64,000 bases of DNA from Stenotrophomonas maltophilia (GTDB lineage Bacteria; Pseudomonadota; Gammaproteobacteria; Xanthomonadales; Xanthomonadaceae), in NCBI RefSeq assembly GCF_025642255.1, contig NZ_CP106759.1, positions 3,437,501-3,501,500 on the forward strand. Direction: 5' to 3'. Both the position numbers and the translations under genes were made by a program. Shown piece after piece: positions 18,938 to 27,108 of this stretch. Below the pieces are notes generated by a model. That model was given only the letters and a program-made list of their open reading frames with translations. It did no database searches and had not been told where the DNA came from. How positions within the stretch are numbered: the first letter of the stretch is position 1; each line of letters begins with the position of its first letter.

Positions 18938-19990
18938 ATGTCCCTCGCCCATGGTTATGCGGTGCGTACCAATACCGCTCCGCTCGAGCCCTTCACCTTC
19001 GAACGCCGCGCCGTCGGCGCCAACGATGTCCGCATCGAAGTGCTGTACAGCGGCATCTGCCACTCCGACCTGCACCAGGCCCGCGACGACTGGGGCGGCG
19101 CGGAGTACCCGATGGTTCCCGGCCACGAAATCATCGGCCGCGTGGTCGAAGTCGGTCCGGCCGTCACCCGCCTCAGCGTCGGCGATATCGCCGGCGTCGG
19201 CTGCATGGTGGATTCCTGTCGCCATTGCGATGCCTGCGACCACGACCTTGAGCAGTACTGCGAAAAGGGCCCGACCTATACCTACAACAGCCGCGACCGC
19301 AATACCGGTGAGCTGACGATGGGCGGCTACTCCGACCACATCGTGGTCGAGCAGCGCTTCGTGGTGAAGGTCTCCGAGACGCTGGACCTGAAGGCCGCCG
19401 CGCCGCTGCTGTGCGCCGGCATCACCACCTACTCGCCGCTGCGCCACTGGAAGGTCGGCCCCGGCCAGAAGGTGGGTGTGATCGGCCTGGGCGGTCTGGG
19501 CCACATGGGCGTGAAGTTTGCCAAGGCGATGGGCGCCACCGTAGTGATGATCACCACCACCCCGGAAAAGGGCGCCGACGCCAAGCGCCTGGGCGCGGAC
19601 GAGGTGCTGGTCTCGCGCGATCCGGCGCAGATGAAGGCGCACGCCAACAGCTTCGACTTCCTGCTCAACACCGTGCCGGTCAGCCATGACACCAACCCGT
19701 ACATGAGCCTGCTCAAGCGCGATGCCACCATGTGCCTGGTCGGCGTCATCACCGAGCTGGACCCGCCCCTGATGGGTGCCAGCGTGATCTTCGGCCGCAA
19801 GCACGTCACCGGCTCGGCCATCGGCGGCATGGCCGAGACCCAGGAAATGATGGATTTCTGCGCCGAGCACAACATCGTCAGCGATGTTGAGGTGATCGAC
19901 ATCAAGGATGTCAACCACGCGTGGGAGCGCATGGCGAAGAACGATGTGCGCTATCGCTTCGTGATCGACATGGCCAGCCTCAAGGCCTGA
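18938..19990 (+). CDS. zinc-dependent NAD(P)-alcohol dehydrogenase (YahK/CAD-like)
   Basis: A 350-residue medium-chain dehydrogenase. Catalytic-zinc ligands are in GICHSDLHQ (Cys, His) and PGHEIIG; the structural zinc is held by cysteines in the VDSCRHCDACDHDLEQYC segment; GVIGLGGLGHMGVKFAKAMG is the nucleotide-binding loop, followed by TTTPEK in place of an acidic residue, which suggests NADPH preference. It is closest in pattern to E. coli YahK, a broad NADPH-dependent aldehyde reductase. Probably activated by the divergent LysR regulator in response to aldehydes. A strong terminator follows. Confidence 0.9.
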   Translation: MSLAHGYAVRTNTAPLEPFTFERRAVGANDVRIEVLYSGICHSDLHQARDDWGGAEYPMVPGHEIIGRVVEVGPAVTRLSVGDIAGVGCMVDSCRHCDACDHDLEQYCEKGPTYTYNSRDRNTGELTMGGYSDHIVVEQRFVVKVSETLDLKAAAPLLCAGITTYSPLRHWKVGPGQKVGVIGLGGLGHMGVKFAKAMGATVVMITTTPEKGADAKRLGADEVLVSRDPAQMKAHANSFDFLLNTVPVSHDTNPYMSLLKRDATMCLVGVITELDPPLMGASVIFGRKHVTGSAIGGMAETQEMMDFCAEHNIVSDVEVIDIKDVNHAWERMAKNDVRYRFVIDMASLKA

Positions 19991-20009
19991 CGGCCCGGCT
20001 GATGGAATG

Positions 20010-20040
20010 AAAAACCCCGGCGTGGAGGCCGGGGTTTTTT
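20010..20040 (+). terminator. Rho-independent terminator of the alcohol dehydrogenase gene
   Basis: An AAAAACCCCGGC arm, a short loop and a complementary GCCGGGG arm are followed by six T residues, 19 bases after the stop codon. The layout is canonical. Confidence 0.9.
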
Positions 20041-20053
20041 CTGCGCGCAACAC

Positions 20054-20115
20054 CCGCCGGGCATGGCCCGGCGCTACCGGAGCCATTGTGGGTAGCGCCG
20101 GGCCATGCCCGGCGG
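20054..20115. repeat. SMAG palindromic repeat pair
   Basis: A complete SMAG dimer: CCGCCGGGCATGGCCCGGCGCTAC, a 15-base spacer, then GTAGCGCCGGGCCATGCCCGGCGG as its near-perfect inverse. It sits between the terminator of the dehydrogenase gene and the convergent end of gshA. Each unit is also a hairpin on its own. Confidence 0.9.
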
Positions 20116-20121
20116 CCGCAT

Positions 20122-21486
20122 TCAGTACGCGAATTCCCGGAACACCGGGTCCACGTTGCCGTGCCAGCGACCATGGAACAGCGCCAGCTTGCGCTCGGCC
20201 GGTGTCAGGCCGGATTCGACGATCTCCTGCAGCACATCCAGGAACTTGCTCTCGTCCTGGCCATCGGCATTGCGCGCGGCGCGCCGCTTCAGGCCCTCAA
20301 CGGAAATCTTCACCGCCTCGCGCGCCAGATCGCGCACGGTGCCATCGCGGAACGGCAGGTTCATCGCATGCTTCGGCACGCCGTCGCGCAGGACATGGCG
20401 CTCGGCCAGGGTGAAGTCACGCACCAGATCCCAGGCGGCATCCAGCGCGGTGTCGTCGTACAGCAGGCCGACCCAGAACGCCGGCAGGGCGCACAGGCGG
20501 CTCCACGGGCCGCCATCGGCGCCCCGCATTTCCAGATACTTCTTCAGGCGCACTTCCGGGAACGCCGTGGTCGTGTGGTCAGACCAGTCGCGCAGGGTCG
20601 GCAACTCGCCCGGCAGCACCGGCAACCGGCCCTGCATGAAATCGCGGAAGCTCTGCCCGCTGGCATCGTGGTAGATGCCATCGCGGTAGGAGAAGTACAT
20701 CGGCACGTCCAGCAGGTAATCGACGTAACGCTCATAGCCGAAGCCATCCTCGAACACGAAGTCGAGCATGCCGGTGCGGTCGGCGTCGGTGTCGGTCCAG
20801 ATGTGCGATCGATAGCTCAGGTAGCCGTTCGGCTTGCCTTCGGTGAACGGCGAGTCGGCGAACAGCGCGGTGGCGATCGGCTGCAGTGCCAGCGAAACGC
20901 GGAACTTTTTCACCATGTCCGCTTCGCTGGCGTAGTCCAGGTTGACCTGCACCGTGCAGGTACGGGTCATCATGTCCAGGCCGAGCGAACCGACCTTGGG
21001 CATGTACGCGCGCATGATCCTGTAGCGGCCCTTCGGCATCCACGGCATCTCATCGCGCGCCCACTTCGGCTGGAAGCCCATGCCCAGGAAGCCCAACTGG
21101 AGCTCGCCGGCCACCTGCGCCACTTCGTTCAGATGGGTACCGGTCTCCACGCAGGTCTGGTGGATGGTCTCCAGCGCCGCGCCGGACAGTTCCAGCTGGC
21201 CGGCCGGTTCCAGCGTCACCGACGCGCCATCGCGCAGCAGGGCGATGGTGTTGCCGTTTTCCTGCACGGGTTCCCAGCCGAAACGGACCAGGCCGTTGAG
21301 CAGGGCCTCGATGCCACGCTCGCCTTCAAAGGCCGGCGGTCGCAGGTCGTCCAGGCGGAAGCCGAACTTCTCGTGCTCGGTGCCGATGCGCCACTGCGCG
21401 CGGGGCTTTTCGCCGGAGGCGATCACCTCCACCAGCTGCGAGCGGTCGGTAATGGGCGTATCGGCGACGTGGCTGGGGCTCGACAA
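20122..21486 (-). CDS. gshA: glutamate-cysteine ligase (plant/GCS2-type)
   Basis: A 454-residue enzyme of the GCS2 group, first step of glutathione synthesis (L-Glu + L-Cys + ATP). Marks are [11 protein letters not shown] near the N-terminus, [31 protein letters not shown] and [12 protein letters not shown], as in the alphaproteobacterial, xanthomonad and plant enzymes rather than E. coli GshA. There is no ATG at the right place: the reading frame before [11 protein letters not shown] has only a distant ATG at 21600, so a TTG start at 21486 fits best. Glutathione made here would supply the frm pathway and the monothiol glutaredoxin in this window. Confidence 0.88.
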   Translation of the reverse strand: MSSPSHVADTPITDRSQLVEVIASGEKPRAQWRIGTEHEKFGFRLDDLRPPAFEGERGIEALLNGLVRFGWEPVQENGNTIALLRDGASVTLEPAGQLELSGAALETIHQTCVETGTHLNEVAQVAGELQLGFLGMGFQPKWARDEMPWMPKGRYRIMRAYMPKVGSLGLDMMTRTCTVQVNLDYASEADMVKKFRVSLALQPIATALFADSPFTEGKPNGYLSYRSHIWTDTDADRTGMLDFVFEDGFGYERYVDYLLDVPMYFSYRDGIYHDASGQSFRDFMQGRLPVLPGELPTLRDWSDHTTTAFPEVRLKKYLEMRGADGGPWSRLCALPAFWVGLLYDDTALDAAWDLVRDFTLAERHVLRDGVPKHAMNLPFRDGTVRDLAREAVKISVEGLKRRAARNADGQDESKFLDVLQEIVESGLTPAERKLALFHGRWHGNVDPVFREFAY

Positions 21487-21638
21487 GGGGAAGACTCGCT
21501 GTACGGTGACGGGGGATGTGGGGCTGGGAGCCTTCCATCGCAAGGGCGCACTATAGCGTGGCGCCCCGTCGCAGCATGCGACGGAGACGGGTTTCAGCAT
21601 CCTACCGACGACCTCTTGACCCTCGTACACTGCAAGGC

Positions 21639-22343
21639 ATGACCCGTCATTCGCGCCATCCGGAACGACACAGGGCCGACCGCGTCGGCTGGCTGCGCGC
21701 CGCCGTGCTCGGCGCCAACGACGGCATCGTTTCAGTGGCAGGGCTGGTGGTCGGCGTTGCCGCCAGTGGCGCATCGGCCAGCACCCTGCTGGCCACCGGC
21801 CTGGCGGGCACGGTCGCAGGGGCGATGTCGATGGCCGCCGGCGAGTACGTCTCGGTGCAGACCCAGGCCGACACCGAAGGCGCCGACCTGGCGATGGAGA
21901 AGCGCGAACTGCAGGACGATCCGCACAGCGAGCTGGAAGAGCTGGCCGCCATCTACCGCCATCGCGGCCTGGCCCCGGCGCTGGCGCGGCAGGTGGCCGA
22001 ACAGCTCACTGCCCACGATGCCCTCGGTGCGCACGCTCGCGACGAACTGGGCATCACCGATACCCTGCGCGCCCGGCCGCTGCAGGCCGCACTGGCCTCG
22101 GCCGCAGCCTTCACCTGTGGGGCGGCCCTGCCGGTGCTGACCGCACTGCTGGCACCGGCCGACTCCGTGGCAGGGGTGACCACCGCCAGCACCCTGCTGG
22201 GCCTGTGTGTGACCGGCGCGATGGCGGCCCGCGCCGGAGGTGCGCCTGCCCTGCGCGGCGCCCTGCGCGTCATGTTCTGGGGCGCACTGGCAATGGCTGC
22301 AGCCGCCGGCGTCGGCCGGCTGCTGGGAGCCCACGTGACATGA
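21639..22343 (+). CDS. VIT1/CCC1-family iron/manganese transporter
   Basis: A 234-residue membrane protein with the VIT family signature: [24 protein letters not shown] in the first segment, [21 protein letters not shown] after the second, then a ~75-residue hydrophilic helical metal-binding domain ([16 protein letters not shown]) and three further hydrophobic segments. VIT proteins move Fe2+ or Mn2+ out of the cytosol. It is divergent from gshA, and its last codon overlaps the AraC-type gene (ATGA), so both are likely translated from one message. Confidence 0.88.
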   Translation: MTRHSRHPERHRADRVGWLRAAVLGANDGIVSVAGLVVGVAASGASASTLLATGLAGTVAGAMSMAAGEYVSVQTQADTEGADLAMEKRELQDDPHSELEELAAIYRHRGLAPALARQVAEQLTAHDALGAHARDELGITDTLRARPLQAALASAAAFTCGAALPVLTALLAPADSVAGVTTASTLLGLCVTGAMAARAGGAPALRGALRVMFWGALAMAAAAGVGRLLGAHVT

Positions 22344-23164
22344 CCACGATGCTGCCCGCCGCAACGGCGCTGCTGGCCGAGATGTCTTCGCTGGCCGGTT
22401 GTGATCGCGCCGAGGGTTATGCCTGCATCACCGCGCGGCGCGAACATGGCGCCAGCTCGGTGGAGATCCCGCAACCGCAGTTCGCGATCCTGCTGGAAGG
22501 ACGCAAGCAGGTACGTACCGCACACCAGACGCTGGAGTTCGCGCCCGGCGACATACTGCTGCTGACCCAGCGTTGCCGCATCGACGTGGTCAACCGTCCA
22601 GACCCGCGCAGCGGCCGTTACCTCAGCGCCATCGTGCCGCTGTGTGCGGAAGTGCTGGCCGCGGCGCGGACACTGTGGAACGAGGAACTGCCCAGCGCCG
22701 GTCCGTCGATGGCGCGGTTGTCGCTGGCCGAACATGGCGCCGTGCTGCGCCGCTGGCGGCAATCGCTGCAGGATGGCCATTACAGCGACGCCCGGCTGGC
22801 CCTGGCCTCGATGGTGCTCACCCTGTGCCGGCAGGGCCACGGCAACCTGTTGCTGCCCACTGCACCGACGCTGGGTGAGCAGATACGGGATCGCGTCGCC
22901 GCTGAACCTGCGCGCGACTGGCAATCGCGTGATCTGGAGGAGCAGTTCGCACTGAGCGGCGCCACCCTGCGTCGTCGGCTTGCGGCCGAGCGCACCAGCC
23001 TGCGCCAGCTGCTGACCGAGGCACGACTGGCCCACGCCATGCAGTTGCTGTACACCACCGACCTGCCGCTGAAGACCGTGGCCGCACGCGCGGGCTACCG
23101 TTCCGCGGCCAGTTTCAGCAAGCGCTTCGCCGAGCAGTACGGACTGGCTCCTACAGACATCTGA
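22340..23164 (+). CDS. AraC-family transcriptional regulator
   Basis: A 274-residue protein. Residues ~30-110 are a cupin-like N-terminal domain (PQFAILLEGRKQV, LEFAPGDILLL), and residues ~175-274 are the twin helix-turn-helix DNA-binding domain, with LEEQFALSGATLRRRLAAERTSL and TVAARAGYRSAASFSKRFAEQYG. It starts inside the stop codon of the VIT transporter gene. The partner relation suggests it may regulate metal or stress genes, but the effector is unknown. It is followed by a 486-base non-coding, highly structured region. Confidence 0.88.
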   Translation: MTTMLPAATALLAEMSSLAGCDRAEGYACITARREHGASSVEIPQPQFAILLEGRKQVRTAHQTLEFAPGDILLLTQRCRIDVVNRPDPRSGRYLSAIVPLCAEVLAAARTLWNEELPSAGPSMARLSLAEHGAVLRRWRQSLQDGHYSDARLALASMVLTLCRQGHGNLLLPTAPTLGEQIRDRVAAEPARDWQSRDLEEQFALSGATLRRRLAAERTSLRQLLTEARLAHAMQLLYTTDLPLKTVAARAGYRSAASFSKRFAEQYGLAPTDI

Positions 23165-23172
23165 GGGGGTCA

Positions 23173-23541
23173 GGCAGGGCTGCGCCCTGCACGCGCAGAG
23201 GCAACGGCCGAAGCAACAGCAACAGCGGGCATTCCGTGGGAAAGCGAGGCACTCTGCGCCGCCTTCGACAGATTCCGGCGGCTGATCGAATGAAGTTCCG
23301 GGGTCAGATCCGTTTTCCCGCGGAAAACGGATCTGACCCCAAGAGCATTTCCGACAGATCGTGGAAAACTGTCGAAGGCGGGGTGGGTCCGGTTGCGGGG
23401 GCGTGAGCGCCATGGATGGCGCGACCGAGCCTACAGGGACGTATTTACGGCGTCCCCCGCAGCCGGACCCACCCCGCCATCCACGGATAGCCCGCTGTTG
23501 CTTCGGCCGTTGCCTCTGCGGGTGCGGGGCGCAGCCCTGCC
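23173..23541. repeat. nested inverted-repeat element (non-coding)
   Basis: The gap between the AraC and MBL-fold genes holds no credible gene but has layered palindromes. Outer arms 23173-23239 and 23481-23541 are near-complementary over about 60 bases. Inside lie 13-base arms CCGCCTTCGACAG (23259-23271) and its exact inverse (23369-23381); a hairpin with 18-base perfect arms (23300-23317/23323-23340); a 26-base hairpin pair (23377-23402/23451-23478); and in the loop of that pair the palindrome GCGCCATGGATGGCGC. The layout predicts a branched RNA or cruciform. It may be a composite mobile repeat typical of this genus or a structured RNA. Confidence 0.7.
23300..23340. repeat. perfect 18-base inverted repeat
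   Basis: GGGGTCAGATCCGTTTTC and its exact complement flank a CCGCG loop. This GGGGTCAGATCC...GGATCTGACCCC palindrome is unlike the SMAG repeats nearby and lies at the centre of the nested element. It could be a REP-type unit of a different family. Confidence 0.85.
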
Positions 23542-23650
23542 AGCACACTCCCTTCCCTGAGCATTCCGCGCAGCGGTTTGAGCGCCGCGCGCACGCCGGC
23601 CACGGCACGCTAGCCGCAACGGAACCGCCCTTCCTCCATCGAGAACCCTC

Positions 23651-24622
23651 ATGACCCTGCATCACCTGCCGCTGCGCGGCGCCCTGCTGCTGGCCCTGGC
23701 TGCGCTGCCGCTGACCGCACTCGCCGAAGCCACCTCACCCGCACCCACCCGGCAGATGCCCGGCGTCTATCACCACCGCATCGGCACCCTGCAGGTCACC
23801 GCCCTGTTCGATGGTGTGGTCGCACTCGGCCGGCAGGAAGTGGTCGACGTGCCGCCGACGCTGGTCACCCGCCTGCTGGAAGGCCGCTATGTCCCCGAAG
23901 ACAGCAAGGGCCTGCAGACCGCGGTCAATGCTTACCTGATCCGCCAGGGCAATCACCTCACCCTGGTCGACACGGGCACCGCACAGTGCTTCGGTCCCGG
24001 CCTGGGCCAGGTACTGGGCAACCTGCGTGCCGCAGGCGTGGATCCGGCCGAGGTGGACGACATCCTGCTGACCCACGCCCACCCCGACCATCTGTGCGGC
24101 GTGCTCGACGCGCAGGGCAAGCCGGCCTATCCGAACGCGACGGTGTGGCTGTCCAGGGCCGACGCGGACTACTGGCTCAACCCGGCCAGCGAAACCACCG
24201 CACCGGAGGGCGTGCGCTTTGCCTTCCCGCTCGCCCGAACCGCCGTGGCGCCTTATCAGGCCAGCGGCCACCTGCGTACCTTCCAGCCTGGCGATGCCCT
24301 CCCCGGCGGTGCCCTGGCGATGGATACCCATGGCCACACCCCCGGCCACGTCTCTTACCGGTTCGACAGCCAGGGCCAGTCACTGCTGGTGTGGGGCGAC
24401 GTGCTGCACTTCCACGCGGTGCAGTTCGCCCACCCGGAAGCCGCGTTCGAGGCCGATTCGGACCGCAAGGCGGCCACGGCCAGCCGCCGCAGTCTGTTGC
24501 AGCAGGCCACCGCCGGGGCGTGGTGGGTGGCGGGTGCGCATCTGCCTTTCCCGGGCCTGGGCCACGTGCGCAGGGACGGCCAGGCCTATGCCTGGGTGCC
24601 GGCGGAGTATTCGCCATTGTGA
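23651..24622 (+). CDS. secreted metallo-beta-lactamase-fold hydrolase
   Basis: A 323-residue MBL-fold protein with a signal peptide (residues 1-25, TALAEA). The zinc motif THAHPDHLCG (H-x-H-x-D-H) is intact, with further ligands in TGTAQCF/LVDTGT, DTHGHTPGHVSY and LVWGDVLHFHAVQ. It resembles periplasmic MBL hydrolases that include lactonases and quorum quenchers; substrate unknown. It is not in the recognised L1-type beta-lactamase group, since the core differs. The 5' region is dominated by the nested repeat element, so its promoter is not obvious; a hairpin (24627-24646) and a SMAG unit follow it. Confidence 0.85.
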   Translation: MTLHHLPLRGALLLALAALPLTALAEATSPAPTRQMPGVYHHRIGTLQVTALFDGVVALGRQEVVDVPPTLVTRLLEGRYVPEDSKGLQTAVNAYLIRQGNHLTLVDTGTAQCFGPGLGQVLGNLRAAGVDPAEVDDILLTHAHPDHLCGVLDAQGKPAYPNATVWLSRADADYWLNPASETTAPEGVRFAFPLARTAVAPYQASGHLRTFQPGDALPGGALAMDTHGHTPGHVSYRFDSQGQSLLVWGDVLHFHAVQFAHPEAAFEADSDRKAATASRRSLLQQATAGAWWVAGAHLPFPGLGHVRRDGQAYAWVPAEYSPL

Positions 24623-24626
24623 GGGT

Positions 24627-24646
24627 GTGCCGACCAAGGTCGGCAC
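24627..24646. repeat. hairpin after the MBL-fold gene
   Basis: GTGCCGACC and GGTCGGCAC form a perfect nine-base stem with a two-base loop directly after the stop. There is no U tract, so it is a repeat-type stem-loop or a weak terminator. Confidence 0.7.
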
Positions 24647-24657
24647 CCACCGATCCG

Positions 24658-24682
24658 GCAGCGCCGGGCCATGCCCGGCGGG
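24658..24682. repeat. single SMAG-type unit
   Basis: GCAGCGCCGGGCCATGCCCGGCGGG is a SMAG monomer with GCAG in place of GTAG. It lies between the convergent ends of the MBL-fold gene and engB. Confidence 0.75.
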
Positions 24683-24689
24683 CAAGAGG

Positions 24690-25298
24690 TTATTCCAGGC
24701 CCAGCCAGCCACCGATCACGGCACGGGCTTCGTCCACGCCGGTGCGGTCCTCACCGGAAAACACCTGCACGCTGACGCTGTCGCCGTAGGCCGACTGCAG
24801 TTCCTTGCGCACCTTCTGCAGCGTCTGCATCTGCTGGCCGCGGCCCAGCTTGTCGGCCTTGGTCAGCAGCGCATGCGCCGGCAGGCCGCGCTGTACGGCG
24901 TAAGACAGCATCTGGCGGTCGTAGTCCTTCAGCGGGTGGCGGATGTCCATCACCACCACCAGCCCCTTCAGTGCCTCCCGGGTACGGAAGTACCTGTCGA
25001 TGAAGGCCTGCCAGTGCGCCTGCAGCTCCAGCGGCACCTTGGCGTAGCCGTAGCCGGGAAGGTCGACCAGGCTTGCTTCCGGGGTGATCTGGAAGAACAC
25101 CAGCTGCTGCGTGCGGCCGGGGGTCTTGGAAACGCGGGCCAGGGCATTCTGCCGGGTCAACGCATTGAGGGCGCTGGACTTGCCGGCGTTGGAGCGGCCG
25201 GCGAAGGCCACTTCGGCCCCTTCGTCGGGCGGCAGCTGCCGCGCGTTGTGGGCCGAGAGGTGGTAACGGGCGCGTTCAAGGAGCAATGACATGCGCAT
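24690..25298 (-). CDS. engB: ribosome biogenesis GTP-binding protein EngB (YihA/YsxC)
   Basis: A 202-residue GTPase with the P-loop GRSNAGKSSALNALT (G1), a TPGRTQ G2/switch segment, DLPGYGYAK (G3) and LLTKADKL (G4), all typical of EngB. It is needed for 50S subunit assembly. The frame stays open for another 600 residues upstream, but that extension lies under cytochrome c4 and dsbA on the other strand and shows no EngB similarity. Start is the ATG at 25298 or the second ATG at 25292; both fit. It diverges from the cytochrome c4 gene, as in many gammaproteobacteria. Confidence 0.95.
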   Translation of the reverse strand: MRMSLLLERARYHLSAHNARQLPPDEGAEVAFAGRSNAGKSSALNALTRQNALARVSKTPGRTQQLVFFQITPEASLVDLPGYGYAKVPLELQAHWQAFIDRYFRTREALKGLVVVMDIRHPLKDYDRQMLSYAVQRGLPAHALLTKADKLGRGQQMQTLQKVRKELQSAYGDSVSVQVFSGEDRTGVDEARAVIGGWLGLE

Positions 25299-25448
25299 AG
25301 GATCGCATGTTGCGGCGCCGCGCGCCCGTGCCGACGGCCCCAGCGGGGATTTTGCTGCACTGCTTCGTTGACCGTGCGTGGAAACGCCGTTGATAATCCG
25401 GGCGATGCCGGCGGCCACCGCCCGGCCCGGTCCATACGGAGCTTTAGC

Positions 25449-26249
25449 ATGCGCCACGCTCGCGTTCTTGCCGTATCCGCCCTTGCCACTGCTGTCGTGG
25501 TTGCCGCCGCTGCGTTCGCGCAGACCACGTTGACCCCGCTGCCCGACAACGGGCCGATCAACACCGCCTCGCTGGAGGTGGATTTCAGCAAGACGACCTG
25601 GGGCGATGCCAAGGCTGGCCAGGGCAAGGCTGCGGCCTGCGCGGCCTGCCATGGTGCCGACGGCAATTCCACGGTCGAGATGTACCCGTCCATCGCCGGC
25701 CAGAGCGAGCGCTATGTCGCCCAGCAGATGGCCCTGATCGCCAACGGCCAGCGCAGCTCCGGTGCGGCAGTGGCGATGGTGCCGTTCGTGCAGAACCTCA
25801 CCCCGCAGGACATGCGCGACATCGGCGCGTTCTTCGCCACGCAGAAGGCCACCGCCGGCATCGCCGACGACACCGAGGTGACCGAAGGCCCCTACAAGGG
25901 CATGAAGTTCTACCAGATCGGCCAGCAGCTGTACCGCGGCGGCGACGCGTCGCGCGGGCTGCCGGCCTGCATGGCCTGTCACGGCCCCAGCGGCGCCGGC
26001 AACCCGGGCCCGGCCTACCCGCATATCGGTGGCCAGCACGCCAGCTATGTCGCGCGCCGCCTGCAGGAGTACCAGGCCGGGCAGACCAACGAAACCGACA
26101 AGGCGCACTTCCAGATCATGGCCGCGGTGGCACAGAAGCTGACCGAACAGGAAGTGCAGGCGCTGTCCAGCTACCTGCAGGGCCTGCACAACCGGGCCGA
26201 CGACGTGGTCACCGAAGCCACGCCGGCACGACCGGCCGCCGCCCCCTGA
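25449..26249 (+). CDS. cytochrome c4 (dihaem)
   Basis: A 266-residue periplasmic c-type cytochrome with a signal peptide (residues 1-24, AAFA). Two haem-attachment motifs are visible, CAACH at 64-68 and CMACH at 174-178, with the repeated c4 pattern (PSIAGQS/PHIGGQH, YVAQQ/YVARRL) and downstream Met ligands (AMVPF, FQIMA). Cytochrome c4 passes electrons from the bc1 complex to terminal oxidases. Divergent from engB and upstream of two dsbA-type genes, an order seen in several proteobacteria and consistent with shared envelope redox work. Confidence 0.92.
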   Translation: MRHARVLAVSALATAVVVAAAAFAQTTLTPLPDNGPINTASLEVDFSKTTWGDAKAGQGKAAACAACHGADGNSTVEMYPSIAGQSERYVAQQMALIANGQRSSGAAVAMVPFVQNLTPQDMRDIGAFFATQKATAGIADDTEVTEGPYKGMKFYQIGQQLYRGGDASRGLPACMACHGPSGAGNPGPAYPHIGGQHASYVARRLQEYQAGQTNETDKAHFQIMAAVAQKLTEQEVQALSSYLQGLHNRADDVVTEATPARPAAAP

Positions 26250-26354
26250 CCGCCACTGGTCGGCCCGGGCCGCCACCGCGGCCCGCGCCTGCGGTATGTT
26301 TCCTTCACGCCGGCGACTGCGCCGGCGTTGCTTTTTCAACGGAGATGCGTGTCG

Positions 26355-27002
26355 ATGAGGTTGATTCCCCGCCTGCTGTTGTCCCTGCTGGTGCTGCTGC
26401 CGATGGCCGCCAGTGCCGCCCCTGCCGCAGCCCCGCTGGTCGAAGGTCGCGACTACGAGCGCATCGCCCAGGCCGGTCCGTTCCAGCCGCTCGCCGGCAA
26501 GATCGAAGTGGTCGAGGTGTTCGGCTACACCTGCCCGCACTGCGCGCGTTTCGAACCACAGCTGGAAGCCTGGGCGGCCAAGCTGCCGGCGGATGTGCGC
26601 TTCACTCCGGTGCCGGCGGCGTTCGGGGGCGCCTGGGATGCCTGGGCGCTGGCCTATTACGCCGCCGAAGAAGTCGGCGTCGCCAAGCGCAGCCATGCGG
26701 CCGTGTTCAAGGCTCTGCACGAGCAGGGCACCCTGCCGATGCAGAATGTCTCGGCCGATGAGCTCGCCACCTTCTACAAGGCGTACGGCGTGGCGCCCGA
26801 GCGTTACACCCAGGCCCTGCGGGGCGACGCCGTGCAGAAGAAGGTCGACGCGGCGCGGGCATTCGCCCAGCGCACCCGCATCCCCGGTACCCCGGCGCTG
26901 ATCATCAACGGCCAGTATCTGGTCCGCGGCAACAGCTTCGACGACCAGCTGCGCATTGCCTCGGCGCTGATCGCCCAGGTCCGCGCCAACCGCGGCCGCT
27001 GA
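26355..27002 (+). CDS. dsbA: thiol:disulfide interchange protein DsbA
   Basis: A 215-residue periplasmic oxidoreductase with a signal peptide (residues 1-21, AASA). The catalytic motif is CPHC at 60-63 (VFGYTCPHCARF) and the cis-Pro loop is RIPGTPALIING. CPHC is the classical strongly oxidising DsbA motif; it introduces disulfides into exported proteins and is re-oxidised by DsbB. The ATG at 26355 follows GGAG by ten bases; a GTG two codons earlier (26349) is also possible. Paralogous to the next gene, 106 bases downstream. Confidence 0.92.
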   Translation: MRLIPRLLLSLLVLLPMAASAAPAAAPLVEGRDYERIAQAGPFQPLAGKIEVVEVFGYTCPHCARFEPQLEAWAAKLPADVRFTPVPAAFGGAWDAWALAYYAAEEVGVAKRSHAAVFKALHEQGTLPMQNVSADELATFYKAYGVAPERYTQALRGDAVQKKVDAARAFAQRTRIPGTPALIINGQYLVRGNSFDDQLRIASALIAQVRANRGR

Positions 27003-27108
27003 ACCAACGCCCACTCCCGACACGGCGCTGTCGCCGCCGCGTGTCATCATTTCCCCCTGGCCGGCGCCCGCCGCCGGCCCCACCATTCCAGATGCTGGAG
27101 ACGCTTCC

